Shown: positions 1-9,050, counted from the stretch's first letter. The stretch is DNA of 64,000 bases from Trinickia soli (GCF_002879855.1 NZ_PNYB01000009.1:62001-126000), one strand, 5' to 3'. Program-made: numbers and translations. Notes: a model not told the origin generated them from the letters alone.

Positions 1-138
1 CTGCAAAGCATCAGCTTCGATGGCATCACGGGCCATATCGCTTTCAACGCAAACGGTTCGTTGAAGAATGGCTCGTCGACGGTCTATCAGGTCAAGGGTG
101 GTCAATGGGTAACGGTCAAGACGGTCACCGGTCTCTGA
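1..138 (+). CDS. Branched-chain amino acid ABC transporter substrate-binding protein, C-terminal fragment
   Basis: Only the last 45 codons are in the window; the gene starts upstream. The readable tail contains FDGITGHIAFNANG and then VYQVKGGQWVTVKTV before TGA at 136-138. This is the typical end of LivJ/LivK-type periplasmic leucine/isoleucine/valine-binding proteins (Peripla_BP_6 family), which deliver amino acids to a LivHMGF transporter. A strong intrinsic terminator follows 40 bp later. The ligand cannot be judged from this fragment, and an amide or urea binding protein of the same fold is possible. Confidence 0.75.
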   Translation: MQSISFDGITGHIAFNANGSLKNGSSTVYQVKGGQWVTVKTVTGL

Positions 139-177
139 TCCACTGTTAAGCTCTGCGCACTTTTGCGCAGGCTATCC

Positions 178-207
178 GCGCGGCGCCTGACGGGCGCCGC
201 GCTTTTT
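178..207 (+). terminator. Intrinsic terminator after the binding-protein gene
   Basis: A perfect 10-bp stem (GCGCGGCGCC at 178-187 pairing with 193-202) with a 5-nt loop is followed at once by five T and then a second T-rich stretch. It ends transcription of the partial gene at 1-138 and sits about 50 bp before the next start codon. Confidence 0.85.
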
Positions 208-253
208 GATTTTGTGTTTTACCGGAAATTTCTTTGGATGTTTTGGAGTCCTA

Positions 254-1426
254 ATGATTTCGAAAATCGTCGTCGTGGGTGGCGGTGTGATCGGCAGCGC
301 CGTGGCGTATTTTCTCCGCAGCATGGATACGAGCGTCGAAGTGACGGTGCTCGAACGCGACCCGAGCTACGCGCGCGCCTCCTCGGCGCTGTCGGCGGCG
401 TCCATCCGGCAGCAGTTCTCGACACCCCTTTCCGTGCAGATGTCGCTCTACGGCATCGGGTTTTTGCGCTCGATCGGCGAGCGGCTTGCCGTCGGCGGCG
501 AAGCGCCGTCGATCGATCTGCATGAAGGCGGCTACCTCTTTCTGGCCACTCCCGCGGGCGAAACGATCCTGCGCGAGAATCACGCGCTGCAAACGTCCCT
601 CGGCGCACAGATCCGTTACCTGCAAAAGGATGAACTGCAAGCGACGTTTCCATGGCTGAACACGGAAGACCTCGTCGCGGGCACCTATGGCGTGTCGGGC
701 GAAGGTTGGTTCGATGGCTATGGGCTCGTGCAAGCGCTGCGTAAAAAAGCGCAATCGCTCGGCGCGCGCTACCTGCCGGTCGAAGCGACGGGACTGCGCC
801 GCGACGGACGACGCGTGACGCAGGTGCTGACCTCCGCCGGCGATGCGCTCGATTGCGACGTGATGGTCAACGCTGCCGGCCCCTGGGCCCGGCGTATCGC
901 GCAACTGCTCGACATCGACCTGCCCGTCTACGCACGCAGGCGCAGCATCTTCAACGTCAGCTCGCCTGCGAAGCTCGAGCGCTGCCCGTTGTTGATCGAT
1001 CCGACCGGCGTCTACTTTCGACCCGAAGGTTCGACCTATATTTGCGGGACGTCGCCGAGCGCCGACCGCGATCCCGACGACCTGCCGCTCGACGAAGTCG
1101 ATCATGCGCTGTTCGACGACGTGATCTGGCCGACGCTCGCCCATCGCGTACCGCAATTCGAGGCGCTGCGCGTGCAACATGCATGGTCCGGCTACTACGA
1201 ATACAACGTATTCGATCACAACGCCATCATCGGCTATCACCCCGACGTCGATAATTGCGTATTCGCGAACGGATTCAGCGGCCACGGCTTACAACAAGGC
1301 CCCGCTACGGGGCGCGGCGTTGCCGAACTGATCCTGCAAGGACAATTCGCTTCGCTCGACCTCTCCCCACTCGGTTTCGCGCGCGTGCTCGAAAACCGCC
1401 CCGTCATCGAACGCAACGTCGTTTGA
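254..1426 (+). CDS. FAD-dependent oxidoreductase (DAO family)
   Basis: A 390-residue flavoprotein of the D-amino acid oxidase/sarcosine oxidase fold. The N-terminus carries the dinucleotide-binding motif VVVGGGVIGSAVAYF at about residues 5-19. The C-terminus has FANGFSGHGLQQGPATGRG, the second FAD-contact region of this family. It probably oxidises a secondary or D-amine substrate, which I cannot name. The start at 254 is chosen because GGAG lies 5 nt upstream and the Rossmann motif starts immediately; an in-frame ATG at 206 would add 16 residues and falls on the terminator T-run. There is no signal peptide. The convergent LysR gene ends 68 bp downstream, so this is a single-gene unit. Confidence 0.8.
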   Translation: MISKIVVVGGGVIGSAVAYFLRSMDTSVEVTVLERDPSYARASSALSAASIRQQFSTPLSVQMSLYGIGFLRSIGERLAVGGEAPSIDLHEGGYLFLATPAGETILRENHALQTSLGAQIRYLQKDELQATFPWLNTEDLVAGTYGVSGEGWFDGYGLVQALRKKAQSLGARYLPVEATGLRRDGRRVTQVLTSAGDALDCDVMVNAAGPWARRIAQLLDIDLPVYARRRSIFNVSSPAKLERCPLLIDPTGVYFRPEGSTYICGTSPSADRDPDDLPLDEVDHALFDDVIWPTLAHRVPQFEALRVQHAWSGYYEYNVFDHNAIIGYHPDVDNCVFANGFSGHGLQQGPATGRGVAELILQGQFASLDLSPLGFARVLENRPVIERNVV

Positions 1427-1494
1427 CGCGCAGGACAGGAACCGCGTAAGCCCGAGTACATTTAAGGCACGGGTAGCGGACACGCCGGCTCCGA

Positions 1495-2415
1495 TCAGGC
1501 CACGTTGCGCGCTGCCTCTTCATGAAGCCATCGACGTAAAGCGTCGATGGCTTCATGCTTTGCGCTATCCGCACGCCAGACCACGTAATGGGCGTAGATG
1601 TCGGTGACGCTGCGCTTCCATAGCCGCATGAGACGACCCTCGGCCACATCCCGCTCGACGAGCGAGCCGCGTGCGAGCGCAACGCCCTGCCCGTTCGCCG
1701 CTGCTTCGAGCAAGGCGTTCGCGTCGTCGAACAGGGGGCCGCCACGCGGCTCGGTGAAGTCGAGTCCCACGGCCTGAAACCAAGGCTCCCATGGCTGCGA
1801 GCGATGCCTGAGCAGCGTGCAATGGGCGAGATCGGCGAAGCGGCGCGGACGTACGCCGTTGCGATAGATCGGGCTCATCACGGGGAAGATCGCTTCGTCC
1901 ATGAAATGGTCCGCTTGGACGCCGGGCCATGTACCGGGGCCGTACCGCAGCGCTACGTCGATGCCGTCGCGTCCGTTCAAGCGCGCAAGCGCGACGTCCC
2001 TGCGCAGCTCCAGCGCGATCAGCGGATGCTTGCGCCGAAAATCTTCGAGCCGGGGCGCGAGCCAACGATCCGCGAACGGCGGCAGCACGCTGACCGTCAA
2101 CGACACCGATTGGCGCGGCCGGCGATGCACGCGATTGCTTAAGCGTCCTGGCGGTTCGAATGCGCGCTCCAAGACATTCAACCCTTGTCGAATCTGCAAT
2201 GCCAGGCTCTGCGCGCGCGGTGTCGGCCAAGCGCCGCCGCGCTCCCGCACGAACAACTGCACGCTCAGTCGTTCTTCCAGCGCGCGCACATGCTGGCTGA
2301 CCGCGCCTTGGGTCAATGCAAGCTCGTCTGCGGCGCGCGTGAAGCTTTCCAAGCGCACGGCCGCTTCGAATGCACGCAGTGTTTGCAATGGAGGAAGGTG
2401 GGTTCGCTTCTGCAT
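1495..2415 (-). CDS. LysR family transcriptional regulator (GcvA-like)
   Basis: A 306-residue LysR regulator. The winged helix at residues 7-65 contains LESFTRAADELALTQGAVSQ, followed by an effector-binding domain. The sequence style (LPPLQTLRAFEAAVR, TQGAVSQHVRALEE) matches the GcvA/AmpR subgroup. It faces away from the glutathione S-transferase gene at 2544 and probably controls it. The ATG at 2415 is preferred; an upstream in-frame start at 2496 would add 27 atypical residues and would put the inverted repeat 2422-2436 inside the coding region. The last codons contain a perfect 16-bp inverted repeat (1521-1557). Confidence 0.85.
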   Translation of the reverse strand: MQKRTHLPPLQTLRAFEAAVRLESFTRAADELALTQGAVSQHVRALEERLSVQLFVRERGGAWPTPRAQSLALQIRQGLNVLERAFEPPGRLSNRVHRRPRQSVSLTVSVLPPFADRWLAPRLEDFRRKHPLIALELRRDVALARLNGRDGIDVALRYGPGTWPGVQADHFMDEAIFPVMSPIYRNGVRPRRFADLAHCTLLRHRSQPWEPWFQAVGLDFTEPRGGPLFDDANALLEAAANGQGVALARGSLVERDVAEGRLMRLWKRSVTDIYAHYVVWRADSAKHEAIDALRRWLHEEAARNVA

Positions 2416-2421
2416 GCCGTC

Positions 2422-2436
2422 ATTAGTATCACTAAT
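2422..2436. promoter_or_regulatory. Inverted repeat between LysR and GST genes
   Basis: ATTAGT-ATC-ACTAAT is a perfect 6-bp inverted repeat with a 3-nt centre, lying 7 bp upstream of the preferred LysR start and about 110 bp upstream of the GST start. Its AT-rich arms and T-N11-A spacing fit a LysR-type recognition site, so autoregulation plus control of the divergent gene is plausible. This is an inference from position and symmetry. Confidence 0.45.
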
Positions 2437-2543
2437 ACATGGGTCAGGCAAATTGTCGTTTGCATCCGGCCCTGCGTGGTCGATAAGCTTTCGCACTATC
2501 GCAACCGCAACCGCAACAGCAACCGCAGAACGCTCCCGTCACC

Positions 2544-3194
2544 ATGACCTATCGACTCTACTATTCCCCAGGCGCCTGTTCGCTGGCCGTGCACGTCGTA
2601 CTCGAAGAAATCGGCACACCCTATACGTTGCAGGAAGTGTCCGTGGCGCGTGCCGAGACACAGCAGAGCGCCTACCTCGCACTGAACCCAAAAGGCCGCG
2701 TCCCCGCGCTCGCGATTCCCTCCGAGACGAAGCTGCTGACGGAGTTGCCCGCCATCCTCGTCTACCTGGCTCGGCAGCGCCCGGAGGCCAACCTGTTGCC
2801 GATCGCGAGCGCGGTCGAGGAGGCTCGCGCACACGAATGGCTCGAATGGCTCTCAGGCTGGGTACATGGCGTCGGTTACGGCGGAATATGGAGACCTGAA
2901 CGATTCTGCGCGCAGGACACGTCCGCGCACGAGGCGATTCGCGCCAACGGCCGCCGGGTCGTGCAAGAGGCCTACGCGACGATCGAACGCACGCTCGGCG
3001 ATGGTCGCGAGTGGGCCCTGCCGAGCGGCTATACGATCGTCGACCCGTTCTTGCTCGTGCTCTATCGATGGGGCAATCGAATCGGGCTCGGCATGCGTGT
3101 CAATTACGCGGCATGGACTGCGCTGGCCGAGCGCACGCTCGAGCGCCCCGCTGTGCAGCGCGTGCTCGCGCGCGAGGGCATCTCGATCGAATGA
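2544..3194 (+). CDS. Glutathione S-transferase family protein
   Basis: A 216-residue cytosolic GST. The thioredoxin-like domain at residues 1-80 begins YRLYYSPGACSLAVHVVLEE. The SPGACS motif places a cysteine at residue 12, as in bacterial beta-class GSTs where this cysteine is catalytic. Downstream come the cis-proline region (GRVPAL, about residues 51-56) and an all-helical C-terminal domain. It likely conjugates or reduces electrophiles with glutathione. The divergent GcvA-like LysR gene upstream is the probable regulator. No strong Shine-Dalgarno precedes the ATG. Confidence 0.85.
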   Translation: MTYRLYYSPGACSLAVHVVLEEIGTPYTLQEVSVARAETQQSAYLALNPKGRVPALAIPSETKLLTELPAILVYLARQRPEANLLPIASAVEEARAHEWLEWLSGWVHGVGYGGIWRPERFCAQDTSAHEAIRANGRRVVQEAYATIERTLGDGREWALPSGYTIVDPFLLVLYRWGNRIGLGMRVNYAAWTALAERTLERPAVQRVLAREGISIE

Positions 3195-3446
3195 GCCAAA
3201 CACCCGTGCATCCGTGCATCCGTGCGTGAGCGCCACTCATTGAACCTTCTGCATTAAACCTTCCGTATACGCAATGACACGTGCACGACCCGCGCGTGTC
3301 ACATTCCTTTCCCGCATCCGTCATCTTCGCCCGCTATCGTCTTCGTCGTAAACGTTTCCCCTACGACAAAACGAGGCCTCAAGGCCCGCGCGCCACATCG
3401 CTACGCTTCCAGTCCCCGCAGTCGGCTTCAGTCAACGGAGAGCTTC

Positions 3447-5492
3447 ATGAAGCGATACAAGAAAGTCAGAGGTGGTCCCGCAACCCTGCGTACCGGCTTG
3501 GCGTTGGGCACACTTGCGCTCGCCGCGAGCGGCGCGCTGATGCCGGCACTCGCCGACAGTGAGCCGCAACGCGCTGTCGATCCGTCGATGGCGACCGTCT
3601 CGCCGATCAAGCATGTCATCGTCATCGTCGGCGAAAACCGCACGTTCGATCAGGTCTTCGGCGCCTACAAGCCGCGCGCCGGCCAAAGCATCTCGAACCT
3701 GCTGTCCAAAGGCATCATCACGGCCGACGGCCGCCCCGGTCGCAACTTCGCTCTCGCCGCGCAAAACACCGCACAAGCCGTCGATCCGACGCGGTTCGAA
3801 ATGAGTCCCGGCGGCAAGGCGCCGTACACCGTGCTGCCCGCCCCGAATACCGGCTCCGCACCGAGCGCTGCGAGCGACACGAACCCGCCGCCGTTCGCGA
3901 CGCTCGCCGCTGCGCAAGCGGCCGAAGGCGCCGTGCTCGAACCGCAAGACGTCGCCCAATTGATGACGGGCGCGACCGGTCTCGCCAAAGGCGTGCCCGA
4001 CACGCGCTTCGGCGCGAATACCTTCACGCTGCCGAACGGCCCCTATCAAATCTCACGCGTCGGCCCGAACTACGATCAGTATGTCGCGAGCCCGGTCCAT
4101 CGCTTCTATCAGGCGTGGCAGCAGGCCGATTGCAACGCGAAGTCCGCTACGCTGACGAACCCGAGCGGCTGCGCGATGGACCTGGTCGCATGGGTCGAGA
4201 CGTCGGTCGGGGCGGGCACCAACGGGAAGCCGCAGCCGCCTGGCTTCAACGATCAAACCACGCGCGAAGGTTCGACTGCACTCGGCTACTACAACGTGCA
4301 GACGGGCGACATGCCCTACTTCAACGAACTTGCGCGCAAGTACACGATCAGCGATAACTACCACCAGCCAGTGATGGGCGGTACGGGCTCGAACAGCATC
4401 ATGATCGGGACGGCCGACGCGCTCTATTACACCGATGGCCATGGCAACGCCACGACGCCGCCTTCGAATCAAATCGAAGATCCGCGTCCGCAAGCCGGCA
4501 CCAACAACTGGTATGCGCAAGACGGCTACTCGGGCGGCTCGTACAGCAACTGCTCGGACACGTCGCAACCGGGCGTCGGTGCCGTGCGCAGCTATCTGAA
4601 CTCGCTGCCGTACCACCCGAAGGCCAATTGCGCGCCGGGTGCCTACTATCTGCTCAACAACTACAACCCGGGCTACAACGGCGACGGCACAGTCAACACG
4701 AGCGCCTTCACGATTCCGCCCTCGCCGGTGCGCACGATCGGCGATACCTTGCTCGCGAAGGGCATTTCGTGGAAGTACTACGGCGAAGGTTGGAATTCGT
4801 TCGTGGCCAATTCTCCGACGAGCACGTATTGCAACATCTGCAATCCGTTCCTCTATGAAACGGCGATCATGACGAACCCGGCGACCGTCAAGGCACATCT
4901 GCAGGACACGACAGACTTGTACGCCGACATCTCGCGTGGTGCACTGCCTGCGGTGTCGTTCGTGAAGCCGGGGTGGCTGCTGGACGGGCACCCTGCTTCG
5001 TCGAAGTACGGCTTGTTCGAAGCGTTCTCGCGCAAAATCGTCGATGCGGTGCGCAGCAATCCGAAACTGTGGGCATCGACGGCGATCTTCATCACGAACG
5101 ACGAAGGCGGCGGCTACTATGACTCAGGCTACATTCAGCCCGTCGACTTCTTCGGCGACGGCTCACGTATCCCGCTGATCATCGTCTCGCCTTACTCGCG
5201 CGGTGGCCGCGTCGTGCATCAATACACCGATCACGTCTCGATTCTGAAGTTCGTCGAACGCAACTGGTCGCTTGGACCAATCACGAACCGCAGCCGCGAC
5301 AATCTGCCGAACCCTGTACAGCTCGTCGGCAATCCGTACGTACCGGTGAATTCGCCCGCGATCGGCGACCCGTTCGATGCGTTCCACTTCGATCATCGTC
5401 ATCACGGCAACGGCGATCGCGACGGCGACGACAAGCACGACGATCACGGCGATCACGACAATCAGGGCGGCTCGCTCTGGTCGCCGTTCTAA
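3447..5492 (+). CDS. Secreted alkaline phosphatase family phosphoesterase (phospholipase C/AcpA-type) with His/Asp-rich tail
   Basis: A 681-residue exported phosphoesterase of the phospholipase C/acid phosphatase AcpA superfamily (Pfam phosphoesterase PF04185 type). A signal peptide spans residues 1-36 (basic start, hydrophobic LALGTLALAASGALMPALA). The metal-site motif VGENRTFDQVFG follows at about residues 58-69, and TNDEGGGYYD at about 551-560 is a second metal-ligand region. The last 30 residues are extremely rich in His and Asp (HFDHRHHG...DDKHDDHGDHD), suggesting a divalent metal binding tail that is not needed for the fold. GGAGAG precedes the ATG. It probably cleaves phosphomonoesters or phosphodiesters outside the cytoplasm. 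A hairpin follows before the convergent DUF3857 gene. Confidence 0.85.
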   Translation: MKRYKKVRGGPATLRTGLALGTLALAASGALMPALADSEPQRAVDPSMATVSPIKHVIVIVGENRTFDQVFGAYKPRAGQSISNLLSKGIITADGRPGRNFALAAQNTAQAVDPTRFEMSPGGKAPYTVLPAPNTGSAPSAASDTNPPPFATLAAAQAAEGAVLEPQDVAQLMTGATGLAKGVPDTRFGANTFTLPNGPYQISRVGPNYDQYVASPVHRFYQAWQQADCNAKSATLTNPSGCAMDLVAWVETSVGAGTNGKPQPPGFNDQTTREGSTALGYYNVQTGDMPYFNELARKYTISDNYHQPVMGGTGSNSIMIGTADALYYTDGHGNATTPPSNQIEDPRPQAGTNNWYAQDGYSGGSYSNCSDTSQPGVGAVRSYLNSLPYHPKANCAPGAYYLLNNYNPGYNGDGTVNTSAFTIPPSPVRTIGDTLLAKGISWKYYGEGWNSFVANSPTSTYCNICNPFLYETAIMTNPATVKAHLQDTTDLYADISRGALPAVSFVKPGWLLDGHPASSKYGLFEAFSRKIVDAVRSNPKLWASTAIFITNDEGGGYYDSGYIQPVDFFGDGSRIPLIIVSPYSRGGRVVHQYTDHVSILKFVERNWSLGPITNRSRDNLPNPVQLVGNPYVPVNSPAIGDPFDAFHFDHRHHGNGDRDGDDKHDDHGDHDNQGGSLWSPF

Positions 5493-5520
5493 CGCCAAAC
5501 GTCGCATCGCCAGCAGCAAC

Positions 5521-5560
5521 ATCATCGTATCGGGCGAGCGCTGCTCGCCCGAACGATGAT
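5521..5560. terminator. Hairpin between convergent genes
   Basis: A long inverted repeat sits 28 bp after the phosphoesterase stop and overlaps the last codons and stop of the DUF3857 gene. The outer arms ATCATCGT/ACGATGAT (8 bp) and inner arms CGGGCGAGC/GCTCGCCCG (9 bp) are separated by a small internal loop, with GCT as apical loop. There is no T-run on either side, so a bidirectional terminator or mRNA-end stabiliser is inferred from position. Confidence 0.5.
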
Positions 5561-7480
5561 TTGCGCCGACGTATCGCGTTCGATGCGCACCAGCGTCTCG
5601 CGCATCGCATCGAATTCGTTAGGACTACAAACCTGTTTTCCGAATTCGGCTTGCAGTCGGCGCGACACCTGCACGACGCGCGAAGCCGGATCGAAAACAT
5701 AGTGCGCCGAGTAGCGCAGCATGTCGGCGTCGATCGTCAGATCCTGCGGGAGATAGACGAGCGCGACGTCATGCGGCAACGTCAGCGTGCCCTGCTCGTC
5801 GAACGTCCCCCCGATGCAGACGAACGGTTGGACACGCCGCGAATGGGCCAACCACGCTTGCACTTGCGACGCAATCCCGCCCGCGAGGCTCGATAGTGCG
5901 GGAATGGCCGTCATACCGTCAGGCCAAAGGACATGTTCGAGGCCGCCTGTCATCGAGACCGCAAACGGCCCGCTCGTGGCGTTGACATCGTCGGTCTGCA
6001 CCGAACTCGTGCCGCGCAATCCCGTCTGGCGCAACCGCTCCTGTGCAATCTGCACGGTATGGGCGTGCGTGGAGCGCCGGAATACGTTGCGTTCAAGCTC
6101 GGCGGTGAAGCCATCGTCCTCGACACGATATCCGTAGCGGGCATCGCCGTTCTCGTCGATCTCCAGATCGAGCCGCGCCTCGCGCGATCGAAGTTGCGTC
6201 GCCGGCGTGCGTGCCAGCACACCGTCATCGACGAGCAGCGCCGGCCGGTCCATGACGCTTGCCGGCAAAAATCCGAACGCGATGCCGCCACCCGCAGTGG
6301 TATCGGCGTAACGCGCAAGCTCAGGAATCCAGACGATGACGTGATTGATCGCGCTCGCACCGTAGCCCGGCACCGACGGCAGCGTATAGACCGAACCGAG
6401 GCTGATCAGGGCCGGTTCGCTCCGGATGCCGACGGCTGCAAGCAGCGCCACGTACACCGCGACATGGTCTTTGCAATCGCCGTATCGATTCCGAAGAATA
6501 TCCACGACGCGATGGGGCTTGCCCGCCGTCTCGCCAAGAAAAAGCGCTACGTAGCGAATATTCGTGCGCGTCCAATCGTAAAGTCGCGCTGCTTTCGACC
6601 AGTCGTCGGGTACATCGCGTGTCAGTGCATGCGCGAGCGCAACGACCTGCGGATCGCCCGCCGTTGCATCGACGGCGTCCTCGCGATAGCGCTCGGCAAA
6701 CGCCGCGAAGCTCGGAAACGTCGTGACCATGAGACGGTCGCCGTCGTTCGCATAGCCCACCGCGCCGTGTTCGATCGGTGCGAACGGCCCGTGCCGATAA
6801 TCGAACTCGTAGCGCGTTCGCCCGTTCGCAGTCACGGGTGGACGAGCCTGATAGCCGCGGGCGTCCGCGTAGAGCGGCATGTCGGCAGGCAGATCGAAGA
6901 TCAGACGTTGATCGAGCACCGGCTCGCGTGCGGGCGTCGCAAAGTACTGAAAGACGCCGGCGTGGGTCGCCTTGCGCGACTTGCGAAACGTCAGGTGCTC
7001 GCGCCATCCCGGTTCGATGCCTGGAAAAATGACCGACCGCAGCACGCCGTCTGCGAATGTGGGCGCCCCCGCCGCGCGTGGCTCCTGGACATCTCTGATT
7101 GCCTCGGGTCCGACGCGATGAATACCGCCTTCAGGGTCGATCGATTCGGCCGCCAACGCATCGATGCGCTCGATGTCCTTGTTGAACCAGACATAGCGCT
7201 GCGCGACTGCGTCCACGCCCGCCGCCGTTTCGACACGAAGCGTCGTGTCGTCATCTTCGACGACGGAGCCGTCATGCTCCACCTTGAACACGTGGACGTC
7301 CGACTCGATCGTTGCAGGCGCAGCGTCGAGCGTGGTCGACGGGACCTCGATCGGCGCTGCCGGCGTTGCGCGGGCATCGATGCTTGCCGCCACGCCTATG
7401 CCGATACCCAGCAAAACGGCGGAGACAGCACGAAGGCGCCTCGTCGCCCACCCCATCCCGCGCTTCCCACAGATCGACAT
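5522..7480 (-). CDS. DUF3857 and transglutaminase-like domain protein, exported
   Basis: A 652-residue protein. A signal peptide-like N-terminus (RLRAVSAVLLGIGIGVAASIDARA, about residues 15-38) is followed by a DUF3857 beta-sandwich (about 60-240), then a transglutaminase-like core. The putative catalytic triad is visible: Cys336 in NRYGDCKDH, His380 in SAINHVIVW and Asp393 in ARYADTTAG. A DUF3858-like C-terminal domain completes the protein. Proteins of this build are periplasmic and of unknown substrate. It lies 17 bp downstream of an AraC regulator on the same strand, so the two may be cotranscribed. The start at 7480 has no clear Shine-Dalgarno; ATG at 7456 is an alternative. Confidence 0.75.
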   Translation of the reverse strand: MSICGKRGMGWATRRLRAVSAVLLGIGIGVAASIDARATPAAPIEVPSTTLDAAPATIESDVHVFKVEHDGSVVEDDDTTLRVETAAGVDAVAQRYVWFNKDIERIDALAAESIDPEGGIHRVGPEAIRDVQEPRAAGAPTFADGVLRSVIFPGIEPGWREHLTFRKSRKATHAGVFQYFATPAREPVLDQRLIFDLPADMPLYADARGYQARPPVTANGRTRYEFDYRHGPFAPIEHGAVGYANDGDRLMVTTFPSFAAFAERYREDAVDATAGDPQVVALAHALTRDVPDDWSKAARLYDWTRTNIRYVALFLGETAGKPHRVVDILRNRYGDCKDHVAVYVALLAAVGIRSEPALISLGSVYTLPSVPGYGASAINHVIVWIPELARYADTTAGGGIAFGFLPASVMDRPALLVDDGVLARTPATQLRSREARLDLEIDENGDARYGYRVEDDGFTAELERNVFRRSTHAHTVQIAQERLRQTGLRGTSSVQTDDVNATSGPFAVSMTGGLEHVLWPDGMTAIPALSSLAGGIASQVQAWLAHSRRVQPFVCIGGTFDEQGTLTLPHDVALVYLPQDLTIDADMLRYSAHYVFDPASRVVQVSRRLQAEFGKQVCSPNEFDAMRETLVRIERDTSAQIIVRASSARPIR

Positions 7481-7497
7481 CGCTGATCCGGATCTGG

Positions 7498-8457
7498 TTA
7501 GGACTGCATCTTGTTTTTCGTCGCCCGCCCGGCATCCTGTCGTTTCCAGCCAGCCTGATATCCGAGCGGCGACGTGCCGAATTCCATTCGAAAGGCGCGA
7601 TTGAAATTCGACAGATCGGAAAACCCGCAGTCGAGCGCAATCTCGACGACTTTATCGCGCGTTTCGACGAGTCGTTGCGTCGCGGCGCGCAAGCGCGCGC
7701 GCAACACGTATTGGTGCGGGGTCACGCCCGTCGCGCGTTCGAAGGTCCGTAGAAAGTGATACGGGCTGAGCCCCGCATGTCCGGCCAGCCGATCGAGGCC
7801 AAGCTCGGCATCGGGCCGCTCGTCGATCCATCGCAACGTGTCGACCACGCGCGCCAACGCCGCCGCTGGAATCGGCTTCGCCCGATCCGCGGGCGTCCCC
7901 TCGAGGAGCCGCAGCACGCGTACGGCCAACGTCAACCCGATCTCATCCCACGCCAAATCGGCGGTGACCGTCACTGCGTTGCCTGCCGCCGCAACGAATG
8001 GAGCCAGCGCCCGCGACGGCTCAATACGCGCCGCCTTCAACGAAACGCGATGGCCCCCGATGCCGGCGTCGGCATACAAACGTTCGAAGTACTCGGGCCG
8101 ATAGCGAAACGCGACGCAGCGATCCCCGGCTCGATGACGATGTCCGCATTCGAAACACTCGCCGGCGTTGCCGAGCATCGCCGCACCCGGTGCGAGCAGT
8201 CCCGCCCCGGTTTCGGAGCGGTATTCGAACGCCCCCGCCGCGACAAGCGCGATGCAATACGAGCCATGGCGTTCCTCGAACGGAGGATCGCCGGGCCCGC
8301 AGGTGCAGAGCACGTCGGCCACGCTCCAGCCTTCGCCTTGCGCGATCGTGCGCGGTGCGGTCGTGCCGCGCGCTGCGTCGCGGGCGCGGCGGGCTAGTGC
8401 TTGCTGCAAATCCACCGCAATTTTTACCAAGATTCGCCTCGTCCCGTTGCTTAGCAT
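7498..8457 (-). CDS. AraC family transcriptional regulator with Cys/His-rich sensor domain
   Basis: A 319-residue regulator. The C-terminal AraC/XylS double helix-turn-helix (about residues 215-305) contains LAGHAGLSPYHFLRTFERAT and IALDCGFSDLSNFNRAF. The N-terminal half is unusually rich in potential metal or thiol ligands: Cys51, Cys53, Cys68, Cys101, Cys104, His106, His108 and Cys114, which suggests redox, metal or electrophile sensing. The start is uncertain: ATG at 8457 is used; GTG at 8478 would run up to the divergent gene's Shine-Dalgarno, and GTG at 8415 would shorten it. The divergent gene at 8490 begins 32 bp away and is the obvious candidate target. Confidence 0.8.
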   Translation of the reverse strand: MLSNGTRRILVKIAVDLQQALARRARDAARGTTAPRTIAQGEGWSVADVLCTCGPGDPPFEERHGSYCIALVAAGAFEYRSETGAGLLAPGAAMLGNAGECFECGHRHRAGDRCVAFRYRPEYFERLYADAGIGGHRVSLKAARIEPSRALAPFVAAAGNAVTVTADLAWDEIGLTLAVRVLRLLEGTPADRAKPIPAAALARVVDTLRWIDERPDAELGLDRLAGHAGLSPYHFLRTFERATGVTPHQYVLRARLRAATQRLVETRDKVVEIALDCGFSDLSNFNRAFRMEFGTSPLGYQAGWKRQDAGRATKNKMQS

Positions 8458-8489
8458 TGCGATGGGTTCGAACAACACGGGAGATCAAG

Positions 8490-9050
8490 ATGAACCGATC
8501 GCAAAGCGACTTGCCGCAACCCTTCCTATCCGCGTTGGCCACGTCCGGCCGCGCCGCCGGGATCGATGAAGCCGACGACGTCTACGGCTGGCTGGTCGGC
8601 AGTTGGTCCCTGCAGGTGCTGCATTACCGCGGATTCGACCTGCGCAATGAGGGTTTGACCGGCGAAGTACACGCCGGTTGGGCGCTCGAGGGACGTGCCG
8701 TGCAAGACGTATGGATTATGCCTCTACGCGAGGACCGCCGCGCGGGCCGGATGGCGCGCGATCCGCAAAACGACATGTATGGCACGACGCTGCGCAGTTG
8801 GGACCCCACATTGCGCGCTTGGCGCATCGACTGGAACAACCCCGCGCGCGGCCACCGCGAATCGCAGATCGGCCGCCGCGTCGGCGCGGAAATCGTGCAG
8901 ACGGGCGCGCGCAGCAACGGCCAGGCGACGCGCTGGCGCTTCGTGGACATCGAGCCGAGCCGCTTTCATTGGATTGGGGAAGCGCTCGACATCGACGGCA
9001 AGACGTGGCGGCTCGAAGGCGAATTCATCGCCACGCGCATGGGCGCCTGA
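8490..9050 (+). CDS. Conserved hypothetical protein, lipocalin/DUF1579-like
   Basis: A 186-residue soluble protein without signal peptide. It starts at ATG 8490 with GGGAG 6 nt upstream. Residues 30-185 are rich in Trp/Arg/Gly beta-strand segments (GWLVGSWSLQVLHYR, GWALEGRAVQDVW, YGTTLRSWDPTLRAWRI), resembling small beta-barrel families such as DUF1579 that are often annotated hypothetical. Its function is unknown. It is divergent from the Cys/His-rich AraC regulator, and the close 5' ends imply shared control. It may bind a small ligand related to the AraC effector; that is inference only. Confidence 0.65.
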   Translation: MNRSQSDLPQPFLSALATSGRAAGIDEADDVYGWLVGSWSLQVLHYRGFDLRNEGLTGEVHAGWALEGRAVQDVWIMPLREDRRAGRMARDPQNDMYGTTLRSWDPTLRAWRIDWNNPARGHRESQIGRRVGAEIVQTGARSNGQATRWRFVDIEPSRFHWIGEALDIDGKTWRLEGEFIATRMGA

